From assembly GCA_037176725.1 (NCBI GenBank), contig JAZBRS010000054.1, positions 13,286,001 through 13,350,000 on the forward strand: a stretch of DNA of 64,000 nucleotides, given 5' to 3'. Of this stretch, positions 22,924 to 34,559 are shown piece after piece. The notes below the pieces were generated by a model. That model was not told the DNA's origin. It worked only from the letters and a program-made list of their open reading frames with translations, and did no database searches. This DNA comes from Posidonia oceanica. Lineage: Eukaryota; Streptophyta; Magnoliopsida; Alismatales; Posidoniaceae. Position 1 is the first letter of the stretch; the number at the start of each line of letters is the position of its first letter. The position numbers and the translations under genes were made by a program.

Positions 22924-24311
22924 AGAAGTCTTTTGCTTGCTGGTTACCTCATTTGGGAGACGCCGGCGACATTGCTTAAGTTCCTTAAAAGGCCTCTCTT
23001 TTCCAAATAAACAAAAAGGACAACACTCAATTTGTAGGATTCAATGCCATCACCCATAGGTTCGAGACTTAGGGTTGTTTGGTTTTTTGTATTTGATTGA
23101 AATCGGGAGATTTCAAAATTCAAACCATATAATAATAGAATTATAGCATTTTTATACATGAATTCTATACTTTAGTTTGGTTTGAAGGTGGTTGATATAA
23201 ATAAGTTTATTCACCTACAATTACCAATTTTTCACTTTTCAAGTTACCTCATGGAAGATTAGTTGGTTTTCCTTTTCTATATGGATGGTGGGTAGTTATA
23301 AGAATATTAGTTTGGATTAACATAACTTATACAGATGCAAAATCATGTGCAATGACATTTTTTAGGAAATCTAAACGTAATGGAATTCCAAAATCAAATA
23401 TCCAGATTTGTTAGGAATTGTTTCCAATGTTTGGTGCACGTGGCTTTTAGATGGCCAAGGTTTTTAGTTGTATTAGGCTTAAGAATGTGGTTTTGTCTTT
23501 GTGGGTTCAGATGATCCTTTTGGAATACATATGTTGGAAGTCTTTAGATCATCACTTTATAAGAAAACTGTAGAAGTATGCAATATAATAAAATTGAATT
23601 GTTGATATAAGTGTTTTTGTTGTAACCAAGTCAATTATTTGAATATGAATTTGTCTTGAAAAATGGTCTTTCAATTCTTATTCGAAAAATAATTAGTCCT
23701 TTTCCATGAATGACAAGAGTTTGGATCAAATTTCTTTCCTCTTACTTCATAGAAAAACATTGAACATGATTTGAGAAAGGTGGTACAAATAATTTATTTA
23801 TTGCTGGTTATATTTGTTTGGCATGTTCTATGTACATAATGAGCTAAACTACAGTTGATTGATGAATGTGTGAGAATAGATCAAGCTCATTTACTATGTT
23901 CAAGATTGAATTTGTCAAATATCATACATAATAGTGTACTTAACTAACTAAAACTTGAAGTTTTGAAAATGTCAATTATTACTATTTTCAAAATCAAATA
24001 GAGCAAATTAGCCTGAATATGGCATAAAAACAGAGAGATACTATTTATTGGTAGAATACCTTATTGAAATATGCAAAGTCAAGCTGATTTGTCAAAAATA
24101 TAAAAGTAATTGACTAATTACTCTACAACTGATAACAAGAAGTAGATAATTGTTTACATAAAAAACATGTGGTCTGTTTGTAAAAGACACTATAAAGTTC
24201 TTGCATACGATATAATGGAGCTTGTGGATAAGCGATCTTCATAAAGCCATAAAGGATACATAAGAATTTAGTTTCTCTTATTAATTGGTTAATAATGCAT
24301 TAACTGGGTTC
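22924..24311. other. A+T-rich spacer, no gene seen
   Basis: I find no coding region, RNA gene or transposon terminus here. The composition matches 31841-34560 on the other side of the Athila element, so both are probably the same older intergenic DNA. Confidence 0.5.
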
Positions 24312-24316
24312 ATAGA

Positions 24317-25558
24317 TGATGAGCACATTATTCTTACATGTTTTATGCCCCATATTTATCTCTTTTGTTCATAAATAATATTACTCGAGGTATTTTGTGC
24401 AATTTGTGCAGGAACTTTGGATCTGAAGAGAAAAGAGAGAAAGAAGGAAGAAAAATGATAAAAGATAAAAAGAAATGCAAATCCAAGGATACAAGAAATG
24501 CAAAACCGTGTAAGATATCAAATACACTTTTTCCATGTGTGTGAACATGAGGAGGAAGATAAGACAACAGAATTAACCAAGTTGGAGACAAATCAGGGCC
24601 AGCTGGCGCCTCCCAGGTGCCCAGAGAAGATATTGTTGACTCAGTCTTTGGTGGTCACATAGATCACTTGGAAACATTCTGTATTTGAAATTCAGTTTCA
24701 TGATTTGTAGCCGGATTTGTCTCCGTGATAGCCAAGTCCTTGTAAGCCTATAAAAGGGACCCATTGTGTAAACCCTAGGGATCCTTCATCTTCCACATTA
24801 GGCTTAGACTTTCTTCCTCCATTATTTTAGAGTTCTTCAAGCTTATTTTTTGTAAGTTTAGTTTTTATTAATACAAGTTCATTTCTTTATCTTAATTATG
24901 TCTTACTCTTCTCTTTCCCTATCCTTTATTTTGATGTTTTTCATTATCATGCTTGGCTAAGTTTCTATATCTAGGATTTAGATGAAGTTTATGTAATTTC
25001 ATATGTTGTGATTAAGTTCCTCTTTGTCTTCTCATGCTTAAATGCTATGATTATGTAGACTGGATGTATATTACATAGATCGTTCATTATTCGATAAACT
25101 TTGATAGATTAATATTGATAATATCTTTTTAATCTATGCTTAGGGAAGAATAACTTGGAGGTTGTGTATATAATCTCAGATCTATCATATATCATTTTAT
25201 TTAGTTTGATTTGTGTGATTTTATCTTAGGACTTGATAATTTATGGTGCATTGCATATAGATTATGCTTGTTAGGATAAGAACCATTGAGTTAAGCTATT
25301 TAGATCATGAAGAGAGACAGAGAGTGGATTTAATCATACATATTGTATTTTACATAAATGGATTCGAAACCCTAGGTTTTAAGTAATTTGATTACATCTT
25401 CTAGTTTTAGTTCTTAATCATCATCACTCTCAAACTCCTTTCAATAACTGATAATTAATCTTTGTGTTTTGAAACTCTATTCTCTGTTGGATCGACCCGT
25501 ATTTTGTATACGTACTACATAGTACACCGTGCACTTGCGTTAATTAAAATTCACATCA
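24317..25558 (+). repeat. 5' LTR of the Athila-type element
   Basis: 1242 bp, TGATGAGCAC...TTCACATCA. It contains a TATA box CTATAAAAG at 24748-24756. Compared with the 3' LTR it has 23 extra bases near 24484-24506, part of a duplicated AGAAATGCAAA word. Confidence 0.9.
24748..24756 (+). promoter_or_regulatory. TATA box in Athila-type LTR
   Basis: CTATAAAAG, repeated in the 3' LTR at 31024-31032. It is followed by GGGACCCATTGTGTAAACCC, a plausible start-site region. Confidence 0.55.
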
Positions 25559-25564
25559 AGTTTT

Positions 25565-25579
25565 TGGCACCGTTGCCGG
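25565..25579 (+). other. tRNA-Asp-type primer-binding site
   Basis: TGGCACCGTTGCCGG starts 6 nt after the LTR. It fits the 3' end of plant tRNA-Asp (CCGGCAACGGCGCCA) with one mismatch, as is usual for Athila. Confidence 0.8.
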
Positions 25580-25644
25580 AGAATAGTGTTTTTATAACAT
25601 TGAGTTATTGTCGGTTATTTCTTTCTTTCCATTTTTATAAAAAA

Positions 25645-25647
<3 letters not shown>

Positions 25648-25685
<38 letters not shown>
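25648..25685 (+). repeat. (TA)n microsatellite
   Basis: An uninterrupted run of 19 TA units in the 5' leader of the Athila-type element, after an A-rich stretch. Confidence 0.95.
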
Positions 25686-25688
<3 letters not shown>

Positions 25689-25777
25689 CATATCAATCTT
25701 ACAGGGATACTTAGTTCGAGATCAGAAGAATCAAGAAGCAATTTACAGAAATTCCAAGAGATCAGAGGCACCTCCCA

Positions 25778-25802
25778 GGCGCCAAACTGCACTTTTGGCG
25801 CC
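25778..25802 (+). other. GGCGCC hairpin in Athila leader
   Basis: GGCGCCAAA and TTTTGGCGCC pair with a short loop. Related GGCGCCTCCCAGGCGCCC-like dyads lie at about 24604-24622 in the 5' LTR and 30883-30900 in the 3' LTR. Confidence 0.6.
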
Positions 25803-26681
25803 TACTGGGCGCCCGGGTGAGATATTTTCTCCGTAATTTTAGTTTCAGTTATTTCTGATTTTTTCTAGAATCTTGATCTAGGGTTTAGTTATTGTTTCGA
25901 TTTCTGTTTTTTCTTGTTCATTAATTTGAAAATCGAACATAAACTTGAACTCAATTAAAAAGATTTCATGATAAGATCAGAAGCCTGTTTTTTAGAGCAT
26001 ACATCATATAGTTTGCATTGAGGGTAATTTTTATTTCCTGATTATTTTATTTTGGTGATTGCTGGAGGAAAATGTATGTGTTCTCCTACTTGATTCCTTG
26101 CATCTTAGAGCATATAGTTAGTAGGAAGAACAACTTGTTTGAGCATAATTGTTTGTTGCATATCATTTCAATTTACCTAAGGGCAAAACCTATAGCACAA
26201 GATAAGGTGGGGATTTCATCACCCTTCCTTAGTCCACAAACAACAAAAGAAGCATTGAGCATTGACCTAAACTTCAATTAAAATCAAGTAGACATTGGCC
26301 CCTAAGGTTCGAGCTCAATAGGACAAGTAAAACCTAGAGAGAATTGAATTTAAAATTCTTATTCCTTGTTGGTGTCTAAGAAAAGTAGTTCAAGAGGCCC
26401 GACCTCTTTAAAGGCAAAGTGGTTATTTAATTAGGTCCGTTTCTTATGCACGGGGAGCCTCCCACTTTCCTCCACTGATCTGGCTAACTCGATTTGAGAA
26501 ATTTTGAACCAAGGATCTTGAAGTTTAACTTGGAAGTTAGGAGCTGTCTAGATTTTAGGTCAACATTATAATTAAGATTTGTTTGACTTGTGTGATTAGA
26601 TTAGGCATCTTTCTCCTCTATCTGTAATCTCCTCATCAATTTAGTTCATATTATCTCATCTTTTCTTCTTTTCTATTTTCA

Positions 26682-29257
26682 TTGCATTTTGTTAATAAAA
26701 AAAAAAGTTTCATCAAGTGCATGCCCGTTTGGGTCTGTGATTTGACTCATCGTCTCATCCATGTCGAACCCAAAGATTTTGAAATGGTTGATGAAATACA
26801 CAATCCACCTCTAGCCTTAGAAGCTAGGTGTTACCCAGTGAGATTTGCACAATTGTCTTGCATTAGACTTCCAAATGCTAATGACAACAATTTTGAACTC
26901 AAATCTAATTATATTAGTCAGTTGCCTAAGTTCACGGGTCTAGAATCTGAAGATGCTTACTGGTTCATCAATGAATTTGAGGATGTCTGTAGTATGATGA
27001 AGTTGCAGCAGTTGTTTGATGATGCAGTCCAGTTAAGATTCATTCCTTTTGCATTAAAAGACAATGCTAAAAAATGACTTTATAGTTTATCAACTAATTC
27101 AATCACCATTTGGATCCAATTTTGCATTGTATTTCTAAAAAAATATTATCCTGTTCATAAGACCATCAAATTTAGAAATGAAATTCATTCATCTAGACAA
27201 CAAAGGGGTGAGTCTTTCTAGAAGTATTGTGATAGATTTAAGGATCTCTTAGCCCAGTGTCCGCACCATGGTATTGAAAAATGGAGACTATGCCAGATAA
27301 TTTATGAGGGTTTAGATATTTCAACTAGGACCATGCTCGAATCTATGTGTCAGGGAGCATTCATGAAGAAAAATGAGGATGAGGCATGGGAATTCCTAAG
27401 AGAATTAGCTGAAAACAATGCAGTGGGAAAATACAAATGAGCAATTAATTGATAAACCCACACCCTCTAAAAGTGGTATTCACTCAGTAGAGTCTTCTAT
27501 AGCCACTGAAGCCAAATACAATACCCTAACTCGTAGGTTAGAAGCTCTAGAGATGAAGGAGAAAGTCCAGGTGCACCAAGTGTCAAATCCTTCTCCAGTG
27601 TGTGATCATTGCCACATGATGGGTCATGTAATGGAGGAATGTCCCTCATTCATGGGTCAACCCACGTTCAAGCCTGAACAAGTACATGCTACTTTTCAAA
27701 GGCCTGGAAATGACCCATATGCACGCACATACAATCCGGGTTGGAGAAACCATCCAAACTTTCCATGGAACCAACAACCTCACCAAGGAGGTAATCAGTT
27801 TACTTTCTCCCAAGGCCCTCCACAGCATTCAAATCATTCTAGGCCCAATCAATTTGTGGTCTAATAGAGCCTTCATGTAGGACCACAGTACAATCCTCTC
27901 CCTCCAGGATTTCATGACACCAGAAAGAAGACTAAGCACCCTTGAGAAAGGCATGGAGACCCTTCTAAAAGCCAATTCCCAAACCAACACCATCGTAGCA
28001 CGAATAGAGATGCAGTTGAGTCAGTTAGCCACGTTGGTAGGAGACAGAGAAAAGGGAACCCTACCTAGTCAACCTATTCATGTGGTCCAAGACGATCGAA
28101 TTCACCAGATCAACCAAGTTAATGCTATCATATCCCTAAGATTTGGTAAAAAGTTTGACAATCACATCGACATGCCTGATCATGTCATTCAGACTCAAAA
28201 GAACTCATCTTCTGACTCGATTTCACCTGTCCACTCAGGCCAGTCTGAAGAGCTTGAGAGTTACGAAGGACCCAATCCTGACAGTGGGCCTTCCATTAGT
28301 CCACCCATTGAGTCTGCCAAGAAGCCTATTGCTCCATTTCCAAATAGGTTGAAAAATAAAAAGGAATCAGCACAAATGGAGAAAATTTTGGAAGTTTTTA
28401 GATAGGTCAAGGTAAACATCCCCCTTCTAGATGCAATCCAACAAGTCCCTACATATGCCAAATATCTCAAGGACTTGTGCACTAGAAAAAGACCAACCAA
28501 GGTACCCAAGGAAGCTTTCCCAGCAGCCAACGTTAGCTCCATTCTGACTAATCAATTACCTACGAAATACAAAGATCTAGGAAGTCCCACAACATCATGT
28601 GTCATAGGCAAAACCAAGTTTGATAGGGCCTTTCTAGATCTAGGGGCTAGCATTAATGTGTTACCTTATACAGTATATCAGCAACTAGGGCTAGGAGAAA
28701 TGAAGAAAACTGAAGTGATCATACAGTTAGCTGATAGATCTTTTAGGACACCAATGGGGATGGTTGGAGATGTTTTAGTCATGGTCAAAGACTTTGTCTA
28801 TCCTGTAGACTTTGTAATCCTAGAAACTCAACCCTTGACAAACCTAAAAGGCCAAAGTCTTGTTATCCTAGGCTGACCATTTCTTGCTACTTCCAATGCC
28901 CTAATTAATTGTCGGAATGGTTCCATGAGGTTAAATTATAGAGATCTGACCATTTCAATGAATATTTTCAATTTGGATGACAAATCAGGGCAGGAATCAA
29001 ATGAAATATTTGATGTTAACTTAATTGAGGATTGTTTAGAGAAAGATGATTTAATAGAGGAGGAAATCAGACTTGACCCTGAATATTTTGACCAAGAATC
29101 TAAAGGAACATTTGAGGATGAATTAATGATTTCCATAACTCCTGAGGATCGGGAAAAGACCACATCTTTGGTCAAAGTGGACTACTCCCATGTAGCTGTG
29201 GAAATTGAAAAGGAAAGTGAGGGCATGATTCGTCATGATCCTCAGGATTTTGGGTAA
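26682..29257 (+). pseudogene. Athila-type gag-protease, broken
   Basis: Gag forms the capsid and the aspartic protease processes it. The gag N-terminal part (26682-27077) includes PKFTGLESEDAYWFINEFED, then continues in the same frame through two stops (27075-27077, and near 27222 after GESF) to about 27410. A frameshift leads to 27418-27864 with the zinc knuckle CDHCHMMGHVMEEC. A second frame change at about 27865-27914 opens a frame that runs to 29257 with stops near 28403 and 28874. It includes QLSQLATLVGDREKGTLPSQP and the protease site LDLGASINVLPY. The acidic tail ends at 29257 and no RT follows. The true start codon is uncertain. Confidence 0.8.
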
Positions 29258-30615
29258 GTAGTAGTCATATCATGTGAATATATACAAATTGTACCTAACT
29301 TTCCTTTTCTTAGCAGCAGAAGCACTCCATCCCAAATCAAATATCATTGTTCTAATTTTAATTATTTTTCATTGATCATATCAATTGTTGCATACATTGA
29401 GGACAATGCATGGTTTAGATATGGGGGAGTCTTCTTTGCGTCTTTTTCATTTTCTTTAGCTAGAGTCTTTTGTGTGACATTTCATTTAAAAAAAAAAAAA
29501 TTTCTTAGACTTGATTTTTTTTTTCATTTTCTTTAGTTAGAATCTTCTGTGTATCTTTTATCTAAAAATAATAAAAAATAAAATAAATAAATAAAACAAA
29601 AACAAAAACAAATTAGGAATTATCCGTAATAATTTAGCTAGCTAGCGGTGGATAAGTGACTTTGAGTTGGAGTTCAAAGGTAAAACTGATAGAATGGAAT
29701 CTCTCAAATCCTAGAGTGGAGACAAAATCTAAAAAATAGCATCATCTGGATTATCCTTAAGCACATGTGTACCATATCTTGCACTTATACTTTAGTCCTT
29801 GACTATGGAGAATAAAGGAAGACCTGAAACACTAGAGCATCAAAAGAGAAAAATAGAGAAAAAAAAAGAAATTGCTGAAAGTCTAACAATCACTAAGTAA
29901 CTAGGTAACCGTGCCTCAGGAAGCATTGGATATTCACGTAAAAAGGTGCTTGGAGGATAAAAGCATGAAAAAGAAAAATCTTGTCTTTGTAGCCTTGGTT
30001 ACTTAAGTGATTAAGTCCTTAGAGGTGTCTCAACACTTGGTGTCCTAAAGCCATTTGGTTTGGGAATCACTGACCTAAAGCTCGATAAATAGGTAGACAA
30101 GAAAAAGCCTAGGAAAGCAAGAATAAAGTTCTCTAAATTATTCAAATGAGATATAAAGGTGCTCAGGTTGGACTTAAAAATCATTGTTAAGGACTATTTT
30201 CACAAACACAAGGTACATGTGAGTCAAATTTAAAGAAGGATGATGTGAAAAGTAGGAAAGAGTCTCTATGACATAAGGAGGAGAGAGAGATCTTGACTTG
30301 AGGTAGAGCGGGAGAATAAAGACTCAAGGTATTTTAGAAGCTTCCTAACTTGTTAAAATATTGTGGATAGTGATAGTGTAAATAAATTTTTTTATCTTTC
30401 TTTATTTTTTCCATACCTTCTGGGATTTTGTGGGTAAATCCGTTGCAAACCCTCACGAGACACCACTCGTCCACTAGGGCAACCTAGGGGTTTAAAGGCT
30501 TGTTGCACGTGCTAAGTGCAAACGCGATTCCTGCGAAAGTGAGTTAGGATTTTCTTTTTCTTTTGTTTGAGTCAGTTTTGCTTGAGGACTAGCAAACGAT
30601 AGGTTTGGGAGTATT
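29258..30615 (+). other. Non-coding 3' region and PPT of Athila-type element
   Basis: No coding sequence is seen. The TTGAGGACAATGCATGG landmark at 29397 and GATATGGGGGAGTC just after it are typical of the post-pol region of Athila elements, so the deletion removed everything between protease and this point. GGTTTGGGAGTATT immediately before the 3' LTR is the likely polypurine tract. Confidence 0.65.
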
Positions 30616-31835
30616 TGATGAGCATATTATTCTTACATGTTTTATGCCCCATATTTATCTCTTTTGTTCATAAATAATATTACTCGAGGTATTTTGTGCA
30701 ATTTGCGCAGGACCTTTGGACCTGAAGAGAAAAGAGTAAAAGAAGGAAGAAAAATGATAAAAGATAAAAAGAAATGCAAATCCGTGTAAGATATCAAATA
30801 CACTTTTTCCACGTGTGTGAACATGAGGAGGAAGATAAGACAACAGAATTAACCAAGTTGGAGACAAATCAGGGCCAGCTGGCGCCTCCCAGGCGCCCGG
30901 AGAAGATATTGTTGACTCAGTATTTGGCGGTCACATAGATCACTTGGAAACATTTTGTATTTGAAATTCAGTTTCATGATTTGTAGCCGGATTTGTCTCT
31001 GTGATAGCCAAGTCCTTGTAAGCCTATAAAAGGGACCCATTGTGTAAACCCTAGGGATCCTTCATCTTCCATATTAGGCTTAGACTTTCTTCCTCCATTA
31101 TTTTAGAGTTCTTCAAGCTTATTTTCTATAAGTTTAGTTTTTATTAATACAAGTTCATTTCTTTATCTTAATTATGTCTTGCTCGTCTTTTTCCCTATCT
31201 TTTATTTTGATGTTTTTCATTATCATGCTTGGCTAAGTTTCTAGATCTAGGGTTTAGATGAAGTTTATGTAATTTCATATGTTGTGATTAAGTTCCTCTT
31301 TGTCTTCTCATGCTTAAATGCTATGATTATGTAGACTGGATGTATATTACATAGATCGTTCATTATTCAATAAACTTTGATAGATTAATATTGATAATAT
31401 CTTTTTAATCTATGCTTAGGGAAGAATAACTTGGAGGTTGTATATATAATCTTAGATCTATCATATATCATTTGATTTAGTTTGATTTGTGTGATTTTAT
31501 CTTAGGACTTGATAATCTATGGTGCATTGCATATAGATTATACTTGCTAGGATAAGAACCATTGAGTTAAGCTATTTAGATCATGAAGAGAGACAGAGAG
31601 TGGATTTAATCATGCATATTGTATTTTACATAAATGGATTTGAAACCCTAGGTTTTAATTAATTTGATTACATCTTCTAGTTTTAGTTCTTAATCATCAT
31701 CTCTCTCAAACTCCTTTCAATAACTGATAATTAATCTTTGTGTTTTGAAACTCTATTCTCTGTGGGATCGACCCTTATTTTGCATACGTACTACATAGTA
31801 CACCGTGCACTTGCGGTTAATTAAAATTCACATCA
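30616..31835 (+). repeat. 3' LTR of the Athila-type element
   Basis: 1220 bp, TGATGAGCAT...TTCACATCA, nearly identical to the 5' LTR apart from a 23-bp deletion near 30787 and scattered single-base changes. Confidence 0.9.
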
Positions 31836-31840
31836 ATAGA

Positions 31841-34559
31841 TACATATGTTGCAAACCCAGCTAGAATGAGCACAGTGTCGACTTGTTAACTTAAGGCAAC
31901 TAGCACAGGTAGGGGTCATGTATTGACTCGTTTATAATCAAGCTGAGCTCAAAATCCTGATTCTGTTAACGCTTTACCGCCTCCAAAAAACTATGGTATC
32001 TGTAGTTTTTTTTTTTTTGGTTTAAATATTTGATGGGTTTAGATATGAGAGTTCCCATTTGTTTGACTAAGAATAAGTAAGAGGTGATAAACCCAAGGAA
32101 TTGGAGGATAGGGATGATCTTGAAAGTAAATTAAGAACAGAAACATATAAGATGAAAGGTAGGTGGCAGTGTTCTCAAACCAAAGGATTGATTCCGATTT
32201 CAATCAATTACAGGTTTGAAACCTCATGAGACACTTGGTAAGCTAGCTATATATTGATTCCTACTGATTGCATTAAAAAAAAATCTTGAATAGGGCCAGA
32301 GATGAATCGAAAAAGAAAACCTTTTCAAGGGCTTGGCACCTTTGCCCAGGCATAGAGATTTGTAGTGTTTTGGTGCCTAAGTTCTTGGTTTCTAATCAAG
32401 GAAATGTTCATGTTAGTGTCTCCCCATGATTCAGTATTTTGCATTCAGAGCACCTTCTATACTTTGTAATGTTAGTGATTAAAAAAGGGTGTAATGTTAG
32501 GTGTGCTTAGCAAACAAATGCATCCAGGAAAGAACTGGATTACACCAATTAGTGGTAAAGTTGAGAAAATTGTCTTACATGGTTTAGTGATGTGTAGCCA
32601 AAATCTATTCCTGCAGCTATTTGTGATATGTTTTTGGAATTAGAAGGACTAGAAGATAGAAATTACATGACTAGAGATTGTGGAAAACAAAAGTTAATTT
32701 GAAATGCAGAATCTAAATAAGAAATAACATTTGTTCAAACACAATACTGGATGGAAAGCATTCATGTTGCTCAATTACGTGGTAAATATATGTCATTCTG
32801 CAATCATTTTGTTTTTTCAAAATTTATGGCATCTAAAATTATTCTACGTGAAGGCTAGGGTTGCAATTAGAACAAAAAAATTGAACTTAGATTCACCAAT
32901 GTAGCTTTTATTAGGATGGGTTGTGCTTGTGTTTGAAAATCCAATCCAATGCCTTACAATTTGGACTTTGAGCAACCTGGTTCGACTTGTTTTAGCAGTG
33001 GTGTAACCAAATAACCAATACTAACATATTATATTAGTTAATGGAGAACACTAGATTTTATGGCCACTACTTTACCAACTATCCATTAGGGTAACAAGCG
33101 GTGGGTCAAACATGTGAGTTTTTTTAGTTAAACTTTGTATCATTTCATGGACTTATCATGGGTTGAATTGAACCCAAAATAATTATTTTTTAAAATTGAT
33201 TCCTCCTTATTGGTGAGAATCCTTTTCAAATCAAGCAATAGATGTTATTTCTTGTGAATTAGACAATTTTGCAACTATTATCAATACCATTCAATTTACT
33301 TAAGTCTAAACAATAAGCTACAATAAGTGAATAAAGCATCATAAATAACAAGACAAATAACAAGACAGACAATAATGTAAACAAACAATAAACTAAATTG
33401 ACCCATCCTTATCTCATCAACTTTCCAAAAAAATAACTTTTATGCAAAGTAAACAACTCCATTTACAAATCCAAAGATAAGTCAATAATCATATTGTGTT
33501 TGATAAGTGTAGAAGATCCCATAGATAAAAGAATGATATGGCTGATTTTATTTTATTTTCTAGTTCACCTTAAGAAGTTGCATTCAATTGCTTCTAACAT
33601 ATGACAATTATCTGTTTGAAGCGAATATGTTATTCTTTTTTGAAATAAAGACATTATAGGACTATGTTGATTGTATCCTCCTTATTACCTACATTTTATT
33701 AGAAGTCCTAACTCCTATAAACAATATTCGTGTATGTGCATCAAATTGTGATTGTATCTACAAAAGATGAAACTGAGAAGGTGTTGATTAAGTTAAAGTT
33801 TCGGTGATTTAGAAGGATCATATGATGCCATAACATCGCTTATAATCACGTTTCATCACGTTTACTGATTAGGAAGGTGTTTTTTAAACTCGATGTTTTG
33901 TATCATTATTAAAAAGTTGACTCGAAGTATTTGATATTATTTCTTTACGAAATCTTTGATTCTTATTTTGAATTTAATATTTTGTTAACATTGTACTTAC
34001 ATAGTTACACTTACTTCAATTCGACCTAATCAACTTATGGTCTTATTTCCTATTTTCAGTTATTGAATTCTACTTCAGCGTTGTAGAGTCACAGGATCTC
34101 GCTATTCTAAGGTAACTTCCATTTTTAACTTATATTTTACTCCTGTTAGATTACAAAGTAATCTTTATCGTAGTCTCCTTTGTAATTTTTTATAATTTTT
34201 TTTTACAACCTATATTAATCGCTTTATTCCTACATAGTAATCTTTTTATATGGCATTGATTTCCAGATGATTACATTTTTAACACCCAAAGTTAAATATT
34301 TTGATGCTATGGTTGTCTGTTGTTCAACTATAACTTTTATATTTATTTCCAATATCTTTTTTAGTGTTGAATTTTTAATAATAGTCCCCCTTTTAAACTG
34401 TTACATTCGCAAATGCTTCACATAATAGTAATGCTATAACAATGATGAAGATGATATATGAAGAGAGACATATAAATACCATCTTGTCATTGTCTAATAT
34501 TGTAACTAGATGAGTGATAATGATGGATAAAAATGCAAGAGAAGCAATGTTCATAAAAG
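31841..34559. other. A+T-rich spacer, no gene seen
   Basis: Many short homopolymers and stops in all frames. No transposon ends or RNA gene recognised. The 5' end of the Helitron must lie near its right side, but I could not place the TC terminus. Confidence 0.45.

Larger units (their letters stand above)
24317..31835 (+). mobile_element. Complete Athila-type retrotransposon lacking RT, RNase H and integrase
   Basis: It is flanked by perfect ATAGA duplications (24312-24316 and 31836-31840). The order is 5' LTR 24317-25558, tRNA-Asp PBS 25565-25579, gag-protease 26682-29257, non-coding 3' region, PPT and 3' LTR 30616-31835. The lineage call rests on the tRNA-Asp PBS, the gag phrase PYARTYNPGWRNHPNFPW, the protease site LDLGASIN and the TTGAGGACAATGCATGGTTT landmark at 29397. 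The whole pol part after protease is missing, so it would need a helper element. The LTRs are nearly identical, which suggests a fairly recent insertion. Confidence 0.88.
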
